Below, in pieces: positions 10,673 through 21,335 of a stretch of 64,000 nucleotides of DNA. How positions within the stretch are numbered: position 1 is the first letter of the stretch; each line of letters opens with the position of its first letter. A program made the position numbers and the translations under genes. Source of the stretch: Adiantum capillus-veneris (lineage: Eukaryota; Streptophyta; Polypodiopsida; Polypodiales; Pteridaceae); contig CM043963.1 of assembly GCA_014529385.2 (NCBI GenBank), positions 79,446,412-79,510,411 of the forward strand. The letters run 5' to 3'. Below the pieces are notes generated by a model. The model searched no databases. It was not told where the DNA came from and saw only the letters and a list, made by a program, of their open reading frames with translations.

Positions 10673-10799
10673 TCCCTGTGTCATCTCTTTTCTCTCTCTT
10701 TCTTTCAGCTCAGTTTAGTTCTTCCAAGTGAAGTAAAGTAACCCTGTGTTTGTGCAGAGTACTAGATCCAAGCTAAATCCATAAACACTTTCGCTGCAC
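10673..10799. other. No gene seen
   Basis: A pyrimidine-rich stretch (CTCTCTCTTTCTTTC near 10690) with no polypurine tract like the one next to the middle LTR and no recognised coding sequence. Confidence 0.4.
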
Positions 10800-11383
10800 T
10801 TGACAGATGGTGACTTTATTCAAGGCTCGATAATCCACACACATGCAAAAAGAGCCGTCCTCCTTTTGCACAAGCAAGAGCAGTGAGCAATACGGAGGAT
10901 GGCTAGGCCGCACCGCGCCTTTCTCCAACAATCTATTTACTTGCTGCCTGATTTCTTTGCGTTGTTAGCTCACACGATAGGCAGCTTGGTTGGGAGCTGA
11001 GACACCTGGAAAAAGATCTATTTGATGACCTTCTAGCCTTTCGGATGGAAGCTCATTTGGAATAGATTCACTAAAACAATCAATGAATTGTTTCACAAGA
11101 TTCATATGTTCATCATTTTGATCACTTCCAAGTTCAATTTCTTTTGCAAACACTGATTTGTACATGACAAACAAGAGGATTCGAGTTACCTCGAACCCCT
11201 GCATCAATCGCAAGATTCTTGCTTTGTGTATGAGCTTAACTTTGTTTGCATCTTTGTCATAATAAGGAATTGCCTTGACTTTGCGCATCCAAGGCATGCC
11301 TAACATTACATTGCAGCTTTGAGTAGGCCCTATAAGAAAGTCCACAATGATCCAAATATCCCCCAAGGTGAATTTGTTATGGG
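10800..11383 (-). pseudogene. Gypsy fragment (Gypsy-D): protease C-terminus and RT N-terminus
   Basis: On minus, 11366-10965 is an open frame with a retropepsin C-terminal part (VDFLIGPTQSCNVMLGMPWM), a linker, and the conserved PSERLEGHQIDLFPG and YRVS that precede gypsy RT. Continuing to 10800 gives LLEKGAVRPS, PYCSLLLLVQKEDGS and CVDYRALNKVTI-like residues, the RT N-terminus, after a stop at 10964. The sequence differs from Gypsy-B and retains the protease C-terminal part that Gypsy-B has lost. The fragment is cut at both ends. Confidence 0.75.
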
Positions 11384-11525
11384 TCCTTTACAGGTGCAAC
11401 TTGTGCTTGTTGTCCAAAGAGAGTGTCTGCAATTGTCAGCATACCTTTGTCTCCATTAGCGAGGCCAATGTGAGTGCGGGTGAAGCTTGCGTGCGGTGAG
11501 TGCTGGAAGGAGAAGACACACATCA
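11384..11525. other. No gene seen
   Basis: About 140 bp between the gypsy fragment and a copia 3' end. Nothing recognised. Confidence 0.35.
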
Positions 11526-11645
11526 TGTGGAGCATAGGATGAGAAGAATGCTCATCCGCTTCTTATTATTTAATCAAACCAATAAGTGAATTATGTTAGT
11601 GACGGGTTAGTGGGTGTCCGACCTAGTTGGCATGAAACCCCAACA
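11526..11645 (-). repeat. Copia-D 3' LTR or LTR fragment
   Basis: Starts TGTGGAGC and ends CCCCAACA on plus, directly followed by AACTCCCACTTGAAG, which read on minus is a copia polypurine tract. The right edge is well supported by that tract; the left edge is only a guess. Confidence 0.45.
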
Positions 11646-12176
<531 letters not shown>

Positions 12177-12250
12177 GTTCAGTGATTCTTGAAGTTTTTG
12201 TTCGTGTGTTGCTATTGATTTCTTGCTTAGAGTGTTCAAGCCTATACCAG

Positions 12251-12262
12251 TGGTATCAGAGC
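12251..12262 (+). other. Gypsy-E primer binding site
   Basis: TGGTATCAGAGC, a perfect complement to the 3' end of plant initiator-Met tRNA, one base after the LTR end CCTATACCA. Confidence 0.85.
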
Positions 12263-12277
12263 TGAGAAAGAATTTGC

Positions 12278-13490
12278 TATGGAGGATCCGATCCCTTCTG
12301 TAGCACACGCAGGTTCTCGAGGAGGATTTGACAGAACGGACAAGATTTTTGTTTGTGAAAGAATCTTCGTGTCCCGACCCTGGACTTATTAGCCACTCCC
12401 ACCCTTCGTCCATCGCGCATCGAGCACGCTCTGGTCTTCATTGCTCTGTCTTATAGGACATAAGGCATAAAAACCCCATATTACACATGGGTTCTCGCGG
12501 AGAATCTGATAGAGAGAACACCTCTCAGGGGGGGAGGCGAAGAAAAGTTGAAATCCAATGCGGGAACTGAAGAAAAGAATGAAGATTTGGCAAATTTTTG
12601 GCGGAGAAGTTTGCCAGAGCGGAGTAAGCGTCAATTGTAGGTTGACATGTGTGCGAAAAGACTGACCAAGTACTCCAAAGACCCAAGATTTGTGAAACAC
12701 TTGAAGAATTAGCCGACTGATGAGATTCACTCGAGATGACGTGAGGACATTGATTGTCCTTTTGGGTCGGGAGGAAAGCTGAAAGGATAGACGAGTGTAG
12801 AAAAGCGAAGGCTGTGCGCAAAAAGAGCGAGAGAGAGCTATTGACTAGAAGATGAACCAAATAATGAATGGCTTGAAAGATTCTCGGAAGAAGAGGAAAT
12901 CGAAAAATTTCCCCGGTTATTTGGAGTGGAAATCGAGCTTCAAGGTGGCAAGCAGATCCAAGAAGCGTGCTCGTTTCGAGGACGACTCATATTTTTTTCC
13001 GTCTTCAGAGAGTTCCGACTGTTCGCCGTCCTCTAGTTCCAGAGAGGATGAGAAAAGAAGAAGACCAACGAGTTCAAGGAAGGGATCAGGCCGTTAGGTT
13101 CTAAACATTTTAAGGTTATTAGGACACCCTTCGAGCCCTTGAGTTTGTACAACAGTTTGACATTGCCTCCTCTAGAGGTCGGTTCATATAACACTCCAAG
13201 GTACGAAGGGCGGCATCTTACTTGAAAGGAACTGCACCAAACATGGTGGTCTACCATGTTGCTATGCAGAGAAGCGCCTGTGACGTGGTTAAAATTCAAG
13301 AAAATTTTCACGTATTTGCCAGTGTCTTTGTTTCGGAAGATTGCTTTGAGAGACCAGATTGAGCGGTTTTGCTGTGGTTTGCCAAAAGAGATTCGAGAGT
13401 ATTGTCTAAACCAGAAGTCTGACTCCATTCAGAGACTTATGGGACAGGATTTGGAATGCATGCCGGCTCATTGACTTATCCTACAGACGG
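12278..13490 (+). pseudogene. Gypsy-E gag, decayed
   Basis: Fragments in several frames match Gypsy-C gag. Near 12655-12730 residues like KYSKDPRFVKHLKN and DEIHSR parallel the Gypsy-C GKDPKFAKYMSQ and NEVHT. The open frame 12852-13097 has a KRKSKNFPGYL motif and a serine/acid-rich tail parallel to the Gypsy-C KKGTDFPGYL region. 13256-13474 has APVTWLKFKKIF and LRDQIERFCCGLPKEIREYCLNQK, the capsid C-terminal signature. Gag forms the particle shell; the many stops make this copy dead. Confidence 0.72.
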
Positions 13491-13779
13491 GATAGTATCC
13501 ACCTCACAGGGCAAGAGTCTAACAGTGAAGAGAATGAATTAGGGGAACCGGATGACAACTCATCACAAGATTGTGGAGCAATAAGAGGATCAAATGGTAG
13601 CACATCCGAGGGCTCCGACAAACTAAGGGAACTAGATACATCATACAAGTTCATCAGAGGATTTCGGAGAAGAAAGGGGATCACATGATAGTGTGTCTCA
13701 GGGCTCCGACGATTGAGACTGACGTGCCAACGGACAGGGAGGCCAGAAGGGCCACAAGAGGTCACAGGGCACGAGAAAA

Positions 13780-13979
13780 GAATAGAAAGGTAAAGTGATA
13801 CGACGGTTCTTAGTTTAAGAACTATCTGGCATTGGATGCGAAGTCGATGGAGGAGGAGGACCTAGCAGATACTCCTTAGATTTTGTAACTTTACCTTGAG
13901 GCTTTTGGTCTAGCTTCGACTGTTCCAAGAGTTCCCAATGATCAGCAGGTTGAATCTGGTGCAATTGGGACTGCACAAG
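13780..13979 (+). pseudogene. Gypsy chromodomain C-terminal fragment
   Basis: In broken frames the sequence gives YLALDAKSMEEEDLADT and LYLEAFGLASTVP, which match Gypsy-A at 31425-31520 (YLALDAKWTEKDFADT, LYLEAFGLAPTIP). In this family the segment follows the integrase and resembles a chromodomain, thought to guide insertion into heterochromatin. It is directly joined to gag sequence, marking a large internal deletion. Confidence 0.7.
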
Positions 13980-14911
13980 TGAAACCGGCCTGTTCAATCC
14001 AAAAAGGGCGGTAGACTTTACTTCAAACCTTGATTTAGCTTTCACCCATTATTAGTCGTCTATTTTACCTGCGCTATAGTGACACAAGAGAGGGGAATGG
14101 GATACAGATGCTAGAATGCACCTGTATGAGAAGACCGACACCAGATTGGCCCCTAACTTAGGCGCCCCTTTCAATATTTCTTTATTGTTTAAAAGAGGGA
14201 ATAAACGCTGTGGTTCTTTCCAAGCTGCCCCGCACAACCTTGGCTGAATTTTGACTGTTCTGACTTGATTTCGGCAGCATAACTGTACTAGAACCCTTCA
14301 CGGTCAGTATTCCCACGCATTAAATGATTTTCCCGACGCATACGGGCACTTTGCAAAACCTGGCGAGAATCTGCAGCACGCTGAATTCTCTGTTTTCAGC
14401 CCTGAAAATGCTCCAGATCACCTGTACAGCGGTCCCCTTGCGTCCCCGAACCTCCTGGGGGTATTAGGGTCCGTTTAGGGCCAAAACCCTAAACCTGCAA
14501 AAATACACAGCAGGCTGTAATTTACTGTTTCGGGCTCCGTTTCGCGTGCCGGTCGCATCCTTAGCAAGTCCTCGAGCTCCCGCACTTGTAGGGCTACTTG
14601 CCCTTTGAATCGGACGAGATTTTTGGCGTGAAACCTCTCCGAATTCACCTGTACCTGCGGGGGGATTAGCCGCTAGCTAATCCAGTACCTGTGCAAGAGG
14701 CTCTTGCCTCGGCAATCGCGCATGAACCCACACAACTGTACATTGGTCAAATGAAGAGCCCACTAGAGGGGCATAACATACTGCCAAAGGGGAGAGAGAG
14801 AGCAGTGCGTAGCGTGCAGGGCATCACTCCTGGCACCGCACTGTGCATAAGAGGGAAAGCAAGCACTCCATAGCTCTTAACCTGTGACAAAATCTGAAAA
14901 TGAGGCTCTCT

Positions 14912-15194
14912 TGTGGGGGAAGCAGGAGAGAGAGCCCACTTGCTACTCTATGCAATGAGAGTGAAGGAGAAGAGGAGAGTGGCGCAGAAGAAGCACACGC
15001 AGAGAAAATACGTGAGAGAGAGAGAGAGAACTCTTAGAAGTTTGGGAAAAGTCACGATAGATACGTTTTGGGCTTGACCTTTGAGTATATGAGTAAGTGA
15101 CTAGGGGGCCATTCACACTTGGGCCCCCTCACTTATAAGTCTTTTAACTTATAAGTTAATAAGTACAAGGCACTTAGGCCTTTATTCCCTAACA
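14912..15194 (-). repeat. Copia-B 3' LTR
   Basis: 283 bp, TGTGGG to CCTAACA, with an embedded GAGAGAGAGAGAG run. Differs from the 5' LTR at about five positions. Confidence 0.95.
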
Positions 15195-15209
15195 ACCTCC
15201 CACCTAAAG
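15195..15209 (-). other. Copia-B polypurine tract
   Basis: ACCTCCCACCTAAAG abuts the LTR; on minus it is CTTTAGGTGGGAGGT, the usual copia plus-strand primer. Confidence 0.85.
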
Positions 15210-15273
15210 GCAATGTACCTTGGGAGATCAAAGAATCAGCTAACTATGATACATCAGCTGATCATGCACTTAC

Positions 15274-15738
15274 TCATCCAACACCCATCATCTGACGGCA
15301 ATATGCAAACCGCTCTGCTGGAAGACTCTTGGTCAAAAGATCTGCAGGATTGTCATTTGTGTGCACCTTGACAAGTGTAATGCTCTTGTCATCAAGCACA
15401 CTCCTGATAAAATGATACTTCACCTCTATGTGCTTTGTCTTGGCATGAAAAACAGGATTCCTTGCAAGCATAATAGCACTCTGACTATCACAGTGTAGCA
15501 CAGGAACCGGTGACTTAATGCCAAGCTCTTCTACCAAACGCATGAGCCACAAAGCTTCTTTGCATGCCTCAGTGGCAGCCACATACTCAGCCTCAGTGGT
15601 AGACAAAGCAACACATTTTTGCAGTCTAGAAATCCAAGAAACTGCACCTCCTGTGAATGTAAACACATATCCAGAGGTAGACTTCCTGCAATCTCGATGT
15701 CCAGCAAAATCCGCATCTGTAAAGCCATACACAGATGT
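15274..15738 (-). CDS. Copia-B RNase H C-terminal part (after in-frame stop)
   Basis: The 152-residue frame reads YGFTDADFAGHRD, then STSGYVF, GGAVSWISRLQK, ALSTTEAEYVA, HCDSQSAIML, TKHIEVKYHFI and NDNPADLLTKSLP, the complete C-terminal half of copia RNase H with its catalytic D and E residues. It is in the same phase as the large upstream frame and separated from it only by one TAG at 15739-15741. It belongs to the same polyprotein and removes the RNA template during reverse transcription. If the stop is real the product lacks RNase H; if read through, the polyprotein is whole. Confidence 0.88.
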   Translation of the reverse strand, partial: TSVYGFTDADFAGHRDCRKSTSGYVFTFTGGAVSWISRLQKCVALSTTEAEYVAATEACKEALWLMRLVEELGIKSPVPVLHCDSQSAIMLARNPVFHAKTKHIEVKYHFIRSVLDDKSITLVKVHTNDNPADLLTKSLPAERFAYCRQMMGVG

Positions 15739-18700
15739 CTAACTCTTCCCAAAACAAATGCACGAGTCTTTAGTGCCTTTCAAGTATCTCAAGATACACT
15801 TCACTGCTTCCCAATGCTTTTTGCCAGGATTGCTCATGTACCTGCTTACCACTCCCACCGCAAATGCAATGTCCGGACGTGTAGCAACCATAGCATACAT
15901 CAAACTGCCAACGGCTGATGCATAAGGAATCTTGGCCATTTCAGCCCGCATATCATCTGTGTTTGGGCAGTCATGTGCAGTCAGTTTTACATATGGAGGC
16001 AGCGGAGTACCAAGTGCCTTTCCCCCATCCATATGAAAACGATGTAGCACCTGATTAACATAATCTCGTTGAGATAGATACAGACGCCTGTTGAGTCTAT
16101 CTCGAGAGATACGCATGCCCAAAATATGATTAGCATCACCAAGATCCTTCATGTCAAAGCGATTCTTTAAGCTTTGCTGTAATGCATCCAACTCCGTGAC
16201 ATTTTTACCCGCAATAAGCATGTCATCAACATACAAAATCAGCAATAGAAGAGATCCATCACTTGCCGTTTTGATATACAAACAGTGATCAGAATTACTT
16301 CTTTTGTATCCTTGAGACCTCATGAATGTATCAAACTTGTGATACCATGCACGGGGAGACTTTTTCAAATCATACAAGCTCTTCAAGAGTCTACATACTT
16401 TCTTCTCTTGCCCCTTTGACAAAAAACCTTCTGGCTGCATCATATAGATCATCTCAAGCAAATCGCCATGCAAAAACGCTGTTTTGACATCCATTTGCTT
16501 TAACTCCATATCTTTAGAGGCAACCATGCCTAAAACAAGACGTAATCTGGCAAGCTTTACAACAGGAGAAAAAATCTCATCAAAATCAACACCATGCTTT
16601 TGCTTGTACCCTTTAGCAACCAAACGTGCCTTGTACTTAGAAAAAGCATCAGATATGACCTTGGTCTTGTAAACCCATTTACATGGCAGAGCCTTATGCC
16701 CTTTAGGCAAATCAACCAAGTCCCATGTATGGTTTTTCTCCAAAGACTGCATTTCCGAAACCATTGCTTTGAACCATTTCTTACTGTCTTCCCGTTGCAT
16801 AGCCTCTTTATAGCAAGACGGCTCACCACAATCAGTAAGCATGACATAGTCCAAAGACGGTTCATATCTATCGGGGGGCCTTGTCACCCGAGTAGACCTA
16901 CGCACCCAATGATCCATAACAGGTGGATTTTCAGCCTGTAAACCATAAAAAACAGCAGGCTGTTCAGCCGGTTGCATCGCAACAACGGGCGGTCTAGGAG
17001 CATCAACCTGTTCCCCTACCTGTGGTGCATCAATGGCAACTTGTTGGGGCTGATTTTCAGCAGCTAATGGCTGATTTTCAGCACCATTTTCAGCATGTAA
17101 AGGCTGCTGAACCTTGGGCCTTCTTGGCTGTCCATATGTAACATCTTCACGAAAAACAACGTGGCGCACTTCCTCGACCTTTGTGGGCTGTTTGTGCATG
17201 CAATTCTCATTGAAGATGACATCATTGCTGCGTATGATTTTCCGTAATGCGGGATCCCATAATCTATACCCCATTTCACCATCCTCACCATATCCTAGGA
17301 AAATGCATTTATGAGACTTTGGTTCTAGTTTGGTGCGCAGTTCACTCCGGATGTGAACATAGGCCTCACAACCAAACACTCTTAAATGTGCATATGAGGG
17401 TGGCTTGCCAGACCACACCTCCTCAGGCACCTTTCCACCCAAAGCCTTGCTAGGTGAGCGATTAATCAAGTGAATAGCTGTTTGCACAGCTTCTGCCCAA
17501 AAACCATGAGGTAATGCATCATGTGACAACATACTCCGAACTTTCTCTTGGATAGTCCGGTTCAACCTCTCTGCAACTCCATTCTGAGAGGGATTAAAAG
17601 GAGCCGTGAGCTCTCTTTTAATACCTTTAGTAGCACAAAAGTCAATAAATGCTTTTGATACATACTCCCCCCCATTGTCTGAGCGCAAAGACCTAAGCTT
17701 CTTGTCTGTTTGATTCTCAACAAACGCATGAAACTTCTTGAAAGTATCCAAAACATCGCTTTTAGCACGTATTGGATACACCCACACCTTACGTGTAGCA
17801 TCATCGATAAACGAGACAAAATATTTCCTCCCCCCTAAGGACAACTGTGGCATTTCACATACATCTGAATGCACTAAGTCTAACCTGTCAGACTTCAAAG
17901 AAAGAGACCTTTTGTGCGGTGTTTGACTGTGCTTACCATAAATACAGTGCTCACAATGAGAAAAATCAGCATACCTCAAACACGGCAAATAACCGCAACG
18001 AGACAGAGTTTCCATTCCTCTTTTACTCATGTGTCCCAACCGGCCATGCCACAAAGAAACACTTGGCTGCTCGGTTACGGCGACAACATGGTCACGCACA
18101 CTAGATACATGCAAAGGATACAAAGTGTCCGATTTACAACCCTTGGCTACAATCCGGGCCCCTTTACAAATTTTCCACTTGCTATCACCAAAAGTGGTGT
18201 GATAGCCTGCATCATCTAGCTGCCCTGTACTAATCAAACTCTTCTTGAGTTGTGGCACATGGCGCACTTTGTGCAAAACAAAAGTCATACGATTAGCAAA
18301 GGAAAACTGGACACTGTCAATACCTGCAATGTCACATGCATAGTTATCTCCCAAATAAACAGTGCCCTGCACCTCACCTGAGTACTGTGTAAACCAATCC
18401 CTATGAGGTGTTACATGAAAGGAGGCACCTGAATCAAGAATCCAAGTATGCATGTCCACATCAGAACCCATAGCAAGGGTATGTGCATCCACAGAAGAGG
18501 CATTGAGTACATCAGTGCTGCTGTCACTGTCACAACTACTAGCAACATTGATTTCCTCAATCCACACAGTGCTCTTCTTGGCATTTCCCTTGTCCTTTGC
18601 ATCAGTTTCAGCACCCTTGTTCTTCTCTTTCTTCCACTCATAGCATTCCCGTTTATAATGCCCTTTCTTTCCACAATGATGACACACAACATCTTTCCTA

Positions 18701-19389
18701 CGAGATTTGCTGCGTGCCCTGTCCTTACTGTCAGATTTCTCCCTCTGGTGAGACCTGCCTCTCAAGTGCAATGCATTAGAAGACCCACCTGTGGTGTTCT
18801 TCCTGTTCATCTCTTCCATCAAGAGAGAACTCTCTACATCTGCATACTTAAGTGACGCACTTGAGTTACTAAGAGCTGTCCGGAATACATCCCAACTCTC
18901 GGGCAATGTGCATAGCAGAAAAGTAGCTTTGAACTCCTCATCAATCGTGAATTTCAGCTCTGTCAGTTGGCTGAAAATAGAATTGAATTCATTGAGGTGC
19001 ACTGACATGTGCGCGCCCTCCTTCATGTGGATATCCATAAGCTTCTTAAGCCAATACACTTTACTGGCAGCACTCTGCTGTGCGTACAACTCGTCTAAAC
19101 GCTTCCACATGCCCCATGCTGTCTGCTCATTCTCTACATTGAAGAGTAAATTGTCAGACACCGAAAGCATGATCGTGGAGCGAGCCAACTCGTCCACTTC
19201 TTCCCATTCTTCAACCTCCATATCATTCGGTTTCACACCCTGTAACTTAATAGGTTTCGCCTGTTTCTTCTGCAACATCACATTATAACATTGCTTCTTC
19301 CATATAGCAAAGTTATGGGCCCCTTCAAGCTTGCGAATGTGCAACAAGTTGCCACTTTCACTGCTAGAAGCCATTCTGAGTGATTGCAA
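15739..19389 (-). CDS. Copia-B gag-pol polyprotein (gag, protease, integrase, RT)
   Basis: 1216 residues without interruption. The likely start is the second Met (19374, MASSSESGNLL), matching the MASSS start of Copia-A. Order: gag capsid (about 20-190); CCHC knuckle CHHCGKKGHYKREC (about 235-250); aspartic protease WILDSGAS (about 319); GAG-pre-integrase (HGRLGHMS, CEHCIYGK); integrase core with HSDVC, RSDNGGEYVS (about 571) and NGVAERLNR; a linker rich in Q, A and P; RT with MDVKTAFLHGDL and catalytic YVDDML (about 1055); RNase H start. All catalytic residues I can check are present. The frame ends at a TAG that cuts off the rest of RNase H at 15738. It is the best-preserved coding unit in the window and might supply proteins in trans. 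Confidence 0.95.
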   Translation of the reverse strand: MQSLRMASSSESGNLLHIRKLEGAHNFAIWKKQCYNVMLQKKQAKPIKLQGVKPNDMEVEEWEEVDELARSTIMLSVSDNLLFNVENEQTAWGMWKRLDELYAQQSAASKVYWLKKLMDIHMKEGAHMSVHLNEFNSIFSQLTELKFTIDEEFKATFLLCTLPESWDVFRTALSNSSASLKYADVESSLLMEEMNRKNTTGGSSNALHLRGRSHQREKSDSKDRARSKSRRKDVVCHHCGKKGHYKRECYEWKKEKNKGAETDAKDKGNAKKSTVWIEEINVASSCDSDSSTDVLNASSVDAHTLAMGSDVDMHTWILDSGASFHVTPHRDWFTQYSGEVQGTVYLGDNYACDIAGIDSVQFSFANRMTFVLHKVRHVPQLKKSLISTGQLDDAGYHTTFGDSKWKICKGARIVAKGCKSDTLYPLHVSSVRDHVVAVTEQPSVSLWHGRLGHMSKRGMETLSRCGYLPCLRYADFSHCEHCIYGKHSQTPHKRSLSLKSDRLDLVHSDVCEMPQLSLGGRKYFVSFIDDATRKVWVYPIRAKSDVLDTFKKFHAFVENQTDKKLRSLRSDNGGEYVSKAFIDFCATKGIKRELTAPFNPSQNGVAERLNRTIQEKVRSMLSHDALPHGFWAEAVQTAIHLINRSPSKALGGKVPEEVWSGKPPSYAHLRVFGCEAYVHIRSELRTKLEPKSHKCIFLGYGEDGEMGYRLWDPALRKIIRSNDVIFNENCMHKQPTKVEEVRHVVFREDVTYGQPRRPKVQQPLHAENGAENQPLAAENQPQQVAIDAPQVGEQVDAPRPPVVAMQPAEQPAVFYGLQAENPPVMDHWVRRSTRVTRPPDRYEPSLDYVMLTDCGEPSCYKEAMQREDSKKWFKAMVSEMQSLEKNHTWDLVDLPKGHKALPCKWVYKTKVISDAFSKYKARLVAKGYKQKHGVDFDEIFSPVVKLARLRLVLGMVASKDMELKQMDVKTAFLHGDLLEMIYMMQPEGFLSKGQEKKVCRLLKSLYDLKKSPRAWYHKFDTFMRSQGYKRSNSDHCLYIKTASDGSLLLLILYVDDMLIAGKNVTELDALQQSLKNRFDMKDLGDANHILGMRISRDRLNRRLYLSQRDYVNQVLHRFHMDGGKALGTPLPPYVKLTAHDCPNTDDMRAEMAKIPYASAVGSLMYAMVATRPDIAFAVGVVSRYMSNPGKKHWEAVKCILRYLKGTKDSCICFGKS

Positions 19390-19915
19390 ACACTGAAACC
19401 CTGTTTTGCCGACCTAAACACGCCCAAATGTGCGCAATCGGGCAAAAAACAGCTTGCTGTTACAGAAAAACAGCGAGCAAATTTCACGCGAAATCACCCC
19501 AAAACGGGGTACATTCACTGCCAAACCCTTACCAAAGGTTTCCACAAGGTGTATACATCATTTGCTTGCTGAAATTCCCTGTTTTAGGGCAAAAATCAGA
19601 CCTGTAAACACCTGTTTTGCTGAATTTTCAGAACCTCGTTGGTGGAAACACCTGTAAGATTGACCTGTGAGACTTGCCCTAATGAAATTGCATCAAATTG
19701 ACCCCGAAATTGGTCAATTTCAGCAGAAATAGACTGCTGTTCGCCAATTTTTGAAACCCTAATTTTGGGGAAACTGTCACCGGAGGTCGATTCTACACGG
19801 TGAGAGGATCCCTTCGCGACAGAGTTGATCGAAAACGGTTGAATATCCTTCCCGCAGCGAGCAAGAACAGAATTCTGATCTGTGTTGCGAAAATGGCTCT
19901 CTTGGAAACCCTAAA

Positions 19916-19927
19916 GCTCTGATACCA
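19916..19927 (-). other. Copia-B primer binding site
   Basis: GCTCTGATACCA on plus, the exact 3' end of plant initiator-Met tRNA, two bases from the 5' LTR start at 19930. Confidence 0.9.
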
Positions 19928-19929
19928 AG

Positions 19930-20212
19930 TGTGGGAGAAGCAGGAGAGAGAGCCCACTTGCTACTCTATGAAATGAGAGTGAAGGAGAAGAGGAGAGTGG
20001 CGCAGAAGAAGCACACGCAGAGAAAATACGTGAGAGAGAGAGAGAGAAATCTTAGAAGTTTGGGAAAAGTCACGATAGATACGTTTTGGGCTTGACCTTT
20101 GAGTATATGAGTAAGTGACTAGGGGGCCATTCACACTTGGGCCCCCTCACTTATAAGTCTTTTAAGTTATAAGTTAATAAGTACAAAGCACTTAGGCCTT
20201 TATTCCCTAACA
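19930..20212 (-). repeat. Copia-B 5' LTR
   Basis: 283 bp, TGTGGG to CCTAACA, partner of 14912-15194. Confidence 0.95.
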
Positions 20213-20762
20213 TCTCTCCCCTTCAAATTCAGCGCCACTTCTTGTTGCATGAGGCAAGTACACCAGAAGGTGCCACTTGGCACATTTACAAGCATTTTCC
20301 CGTTTCGAGGTTGCCGCCTAAAAATCTCCCAACCGGTTGCCCAGTTGACTTCACGACAGAGCAAGAAAATGTTCCCTTTGTCATTCCGGAGGTAATGACG
20401 TCAACACATTTTCAGGTCCCAAAATAGCAGTTCCCTAAATTTTAGGAGATGCTGCCATTGTATCTCTCTAGGTCATCCGACCCTCTTTGTACACTGCGGC
20501 CACATCCAGAACTGAAATGTAGCCTCTGTAGCAAAGGATTCCACTTTGGCTAGTCAATGACCCCATTTTGGCTAACCATAGTCTTTGTCCAACCTTAGTG
20601 CTCTCTTGCCCTCAGGCCTGGACTCCCTCTGGACAGTTCCACACTAGCTATGCAATGCAGGGCAGTTAGATTTCCTGAGGGGTGTTTCCAAAAAGTGAAA
20701 GTAAATAGATAATAAGAAAGAAATCAACAAAAAGGATAGATAGTAGTCACACGTTGGTGACA

Positions 20763-20776
20763 TACCCCCCTCTTGA
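20763..20776 (-). other. Gypsy-B polypurine tract
   Basis: TACCCCCCTCTTGA abuts the LTR end; on minus it is a purine run of six G preceded by AAGA. Confidence 0.75.
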
Positions 20777-21335
20777 AATCTCAAACGTCCTCGTTTGCAT
20801 CTATTTCGTACAAGCTCCTAGTCAACATTGATGTATTCAACACCTGTCGACACATGTACGACACATACATGCTCATTGTCAACCCTGGTGTATTCAACAC
20901 CTCGTCGACTCATGTATTGCCTGCGTGTGAACCCTGTCCCAATGACATAGTGGTAGCTTCGCACTGTGCCATTGCTTTGAGTCACTAACTTTCCAATGAC
21001 AAAATGGTAGCTGCACATTTTGCCACTATCTTATAGTACACGTTGGATCCCGTAACACTTTCGAGCATACCCAAACCGACAGTTTAAGAATACAGTTACA
21101 CATGTACTCTTCAATAGAAGCAATCACTGTATCCTTGACAAACTGACAAGAAATACTCACTTCTATAGCACTAACCAAACTTTTGGACATTCCATAAGAG
21201 CAATTGCCAAACTGACAATTTGTACAACTCTAACATTCATGTAACAGGTATTTCATTTGAGCTCACTTTAAATACCATGTACATCATTTGTTTCAGAAGC
21301 CATTGTCACACTGACAATCCATGTAGCTTTGAAAC
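20777..21335. other. Gypsy-B 3' untranslated interior
   Basis: About 560 bp between the polypurine tract and the end of pol. It contains degenerate short repeats of TATTCAACACC, TGACAATG and AACTGACAA motifs (20830-20900, 21140-21310). No coding signal. Confidence 0.45.

Larger units (their letters stand above)
14912..20212 (-). mobile_element. Copia-B: young full-length Ty1/copia element
   Basis: Two 283-bp LTRs (14912-15194, 19930-20212) flank a single gag-pol frame on minus. TCTCT is duplicated at 14907-14911 and 20213-20217. I count 5 differences between the LTRs (about 1.8%), so the insertion is recent compared with everything around it. An initiator-Met primer site and a polypurine tract are in place. 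The coding frame has one in-frame stop. It sits inside a Gypsy-B LTR, the deepest layer of the nest. Confidence 0.95.
13980..20762 (-). repeat. Gypsy-B 3' LTR (copy 2), interrupted by Copia-B
   Basis: Starts TGAAACCGGCC and ends GTTGGTGACA. Removing Copia-B and one TCTCT leaves about 1.48 kb that aligns with the other two copies. It is followed on plus by TACCCCCCTCTTG, the Gypsy-B polypurine tract on minus. The conserved block at 14145-14180 has two substitutions in its CCGA core. Confidence 0.85.

Noticed and set aside
18791-19288. Plus-strand 165-residue ORF
   Set aside because: Antisense shadow of Copia-B gag.
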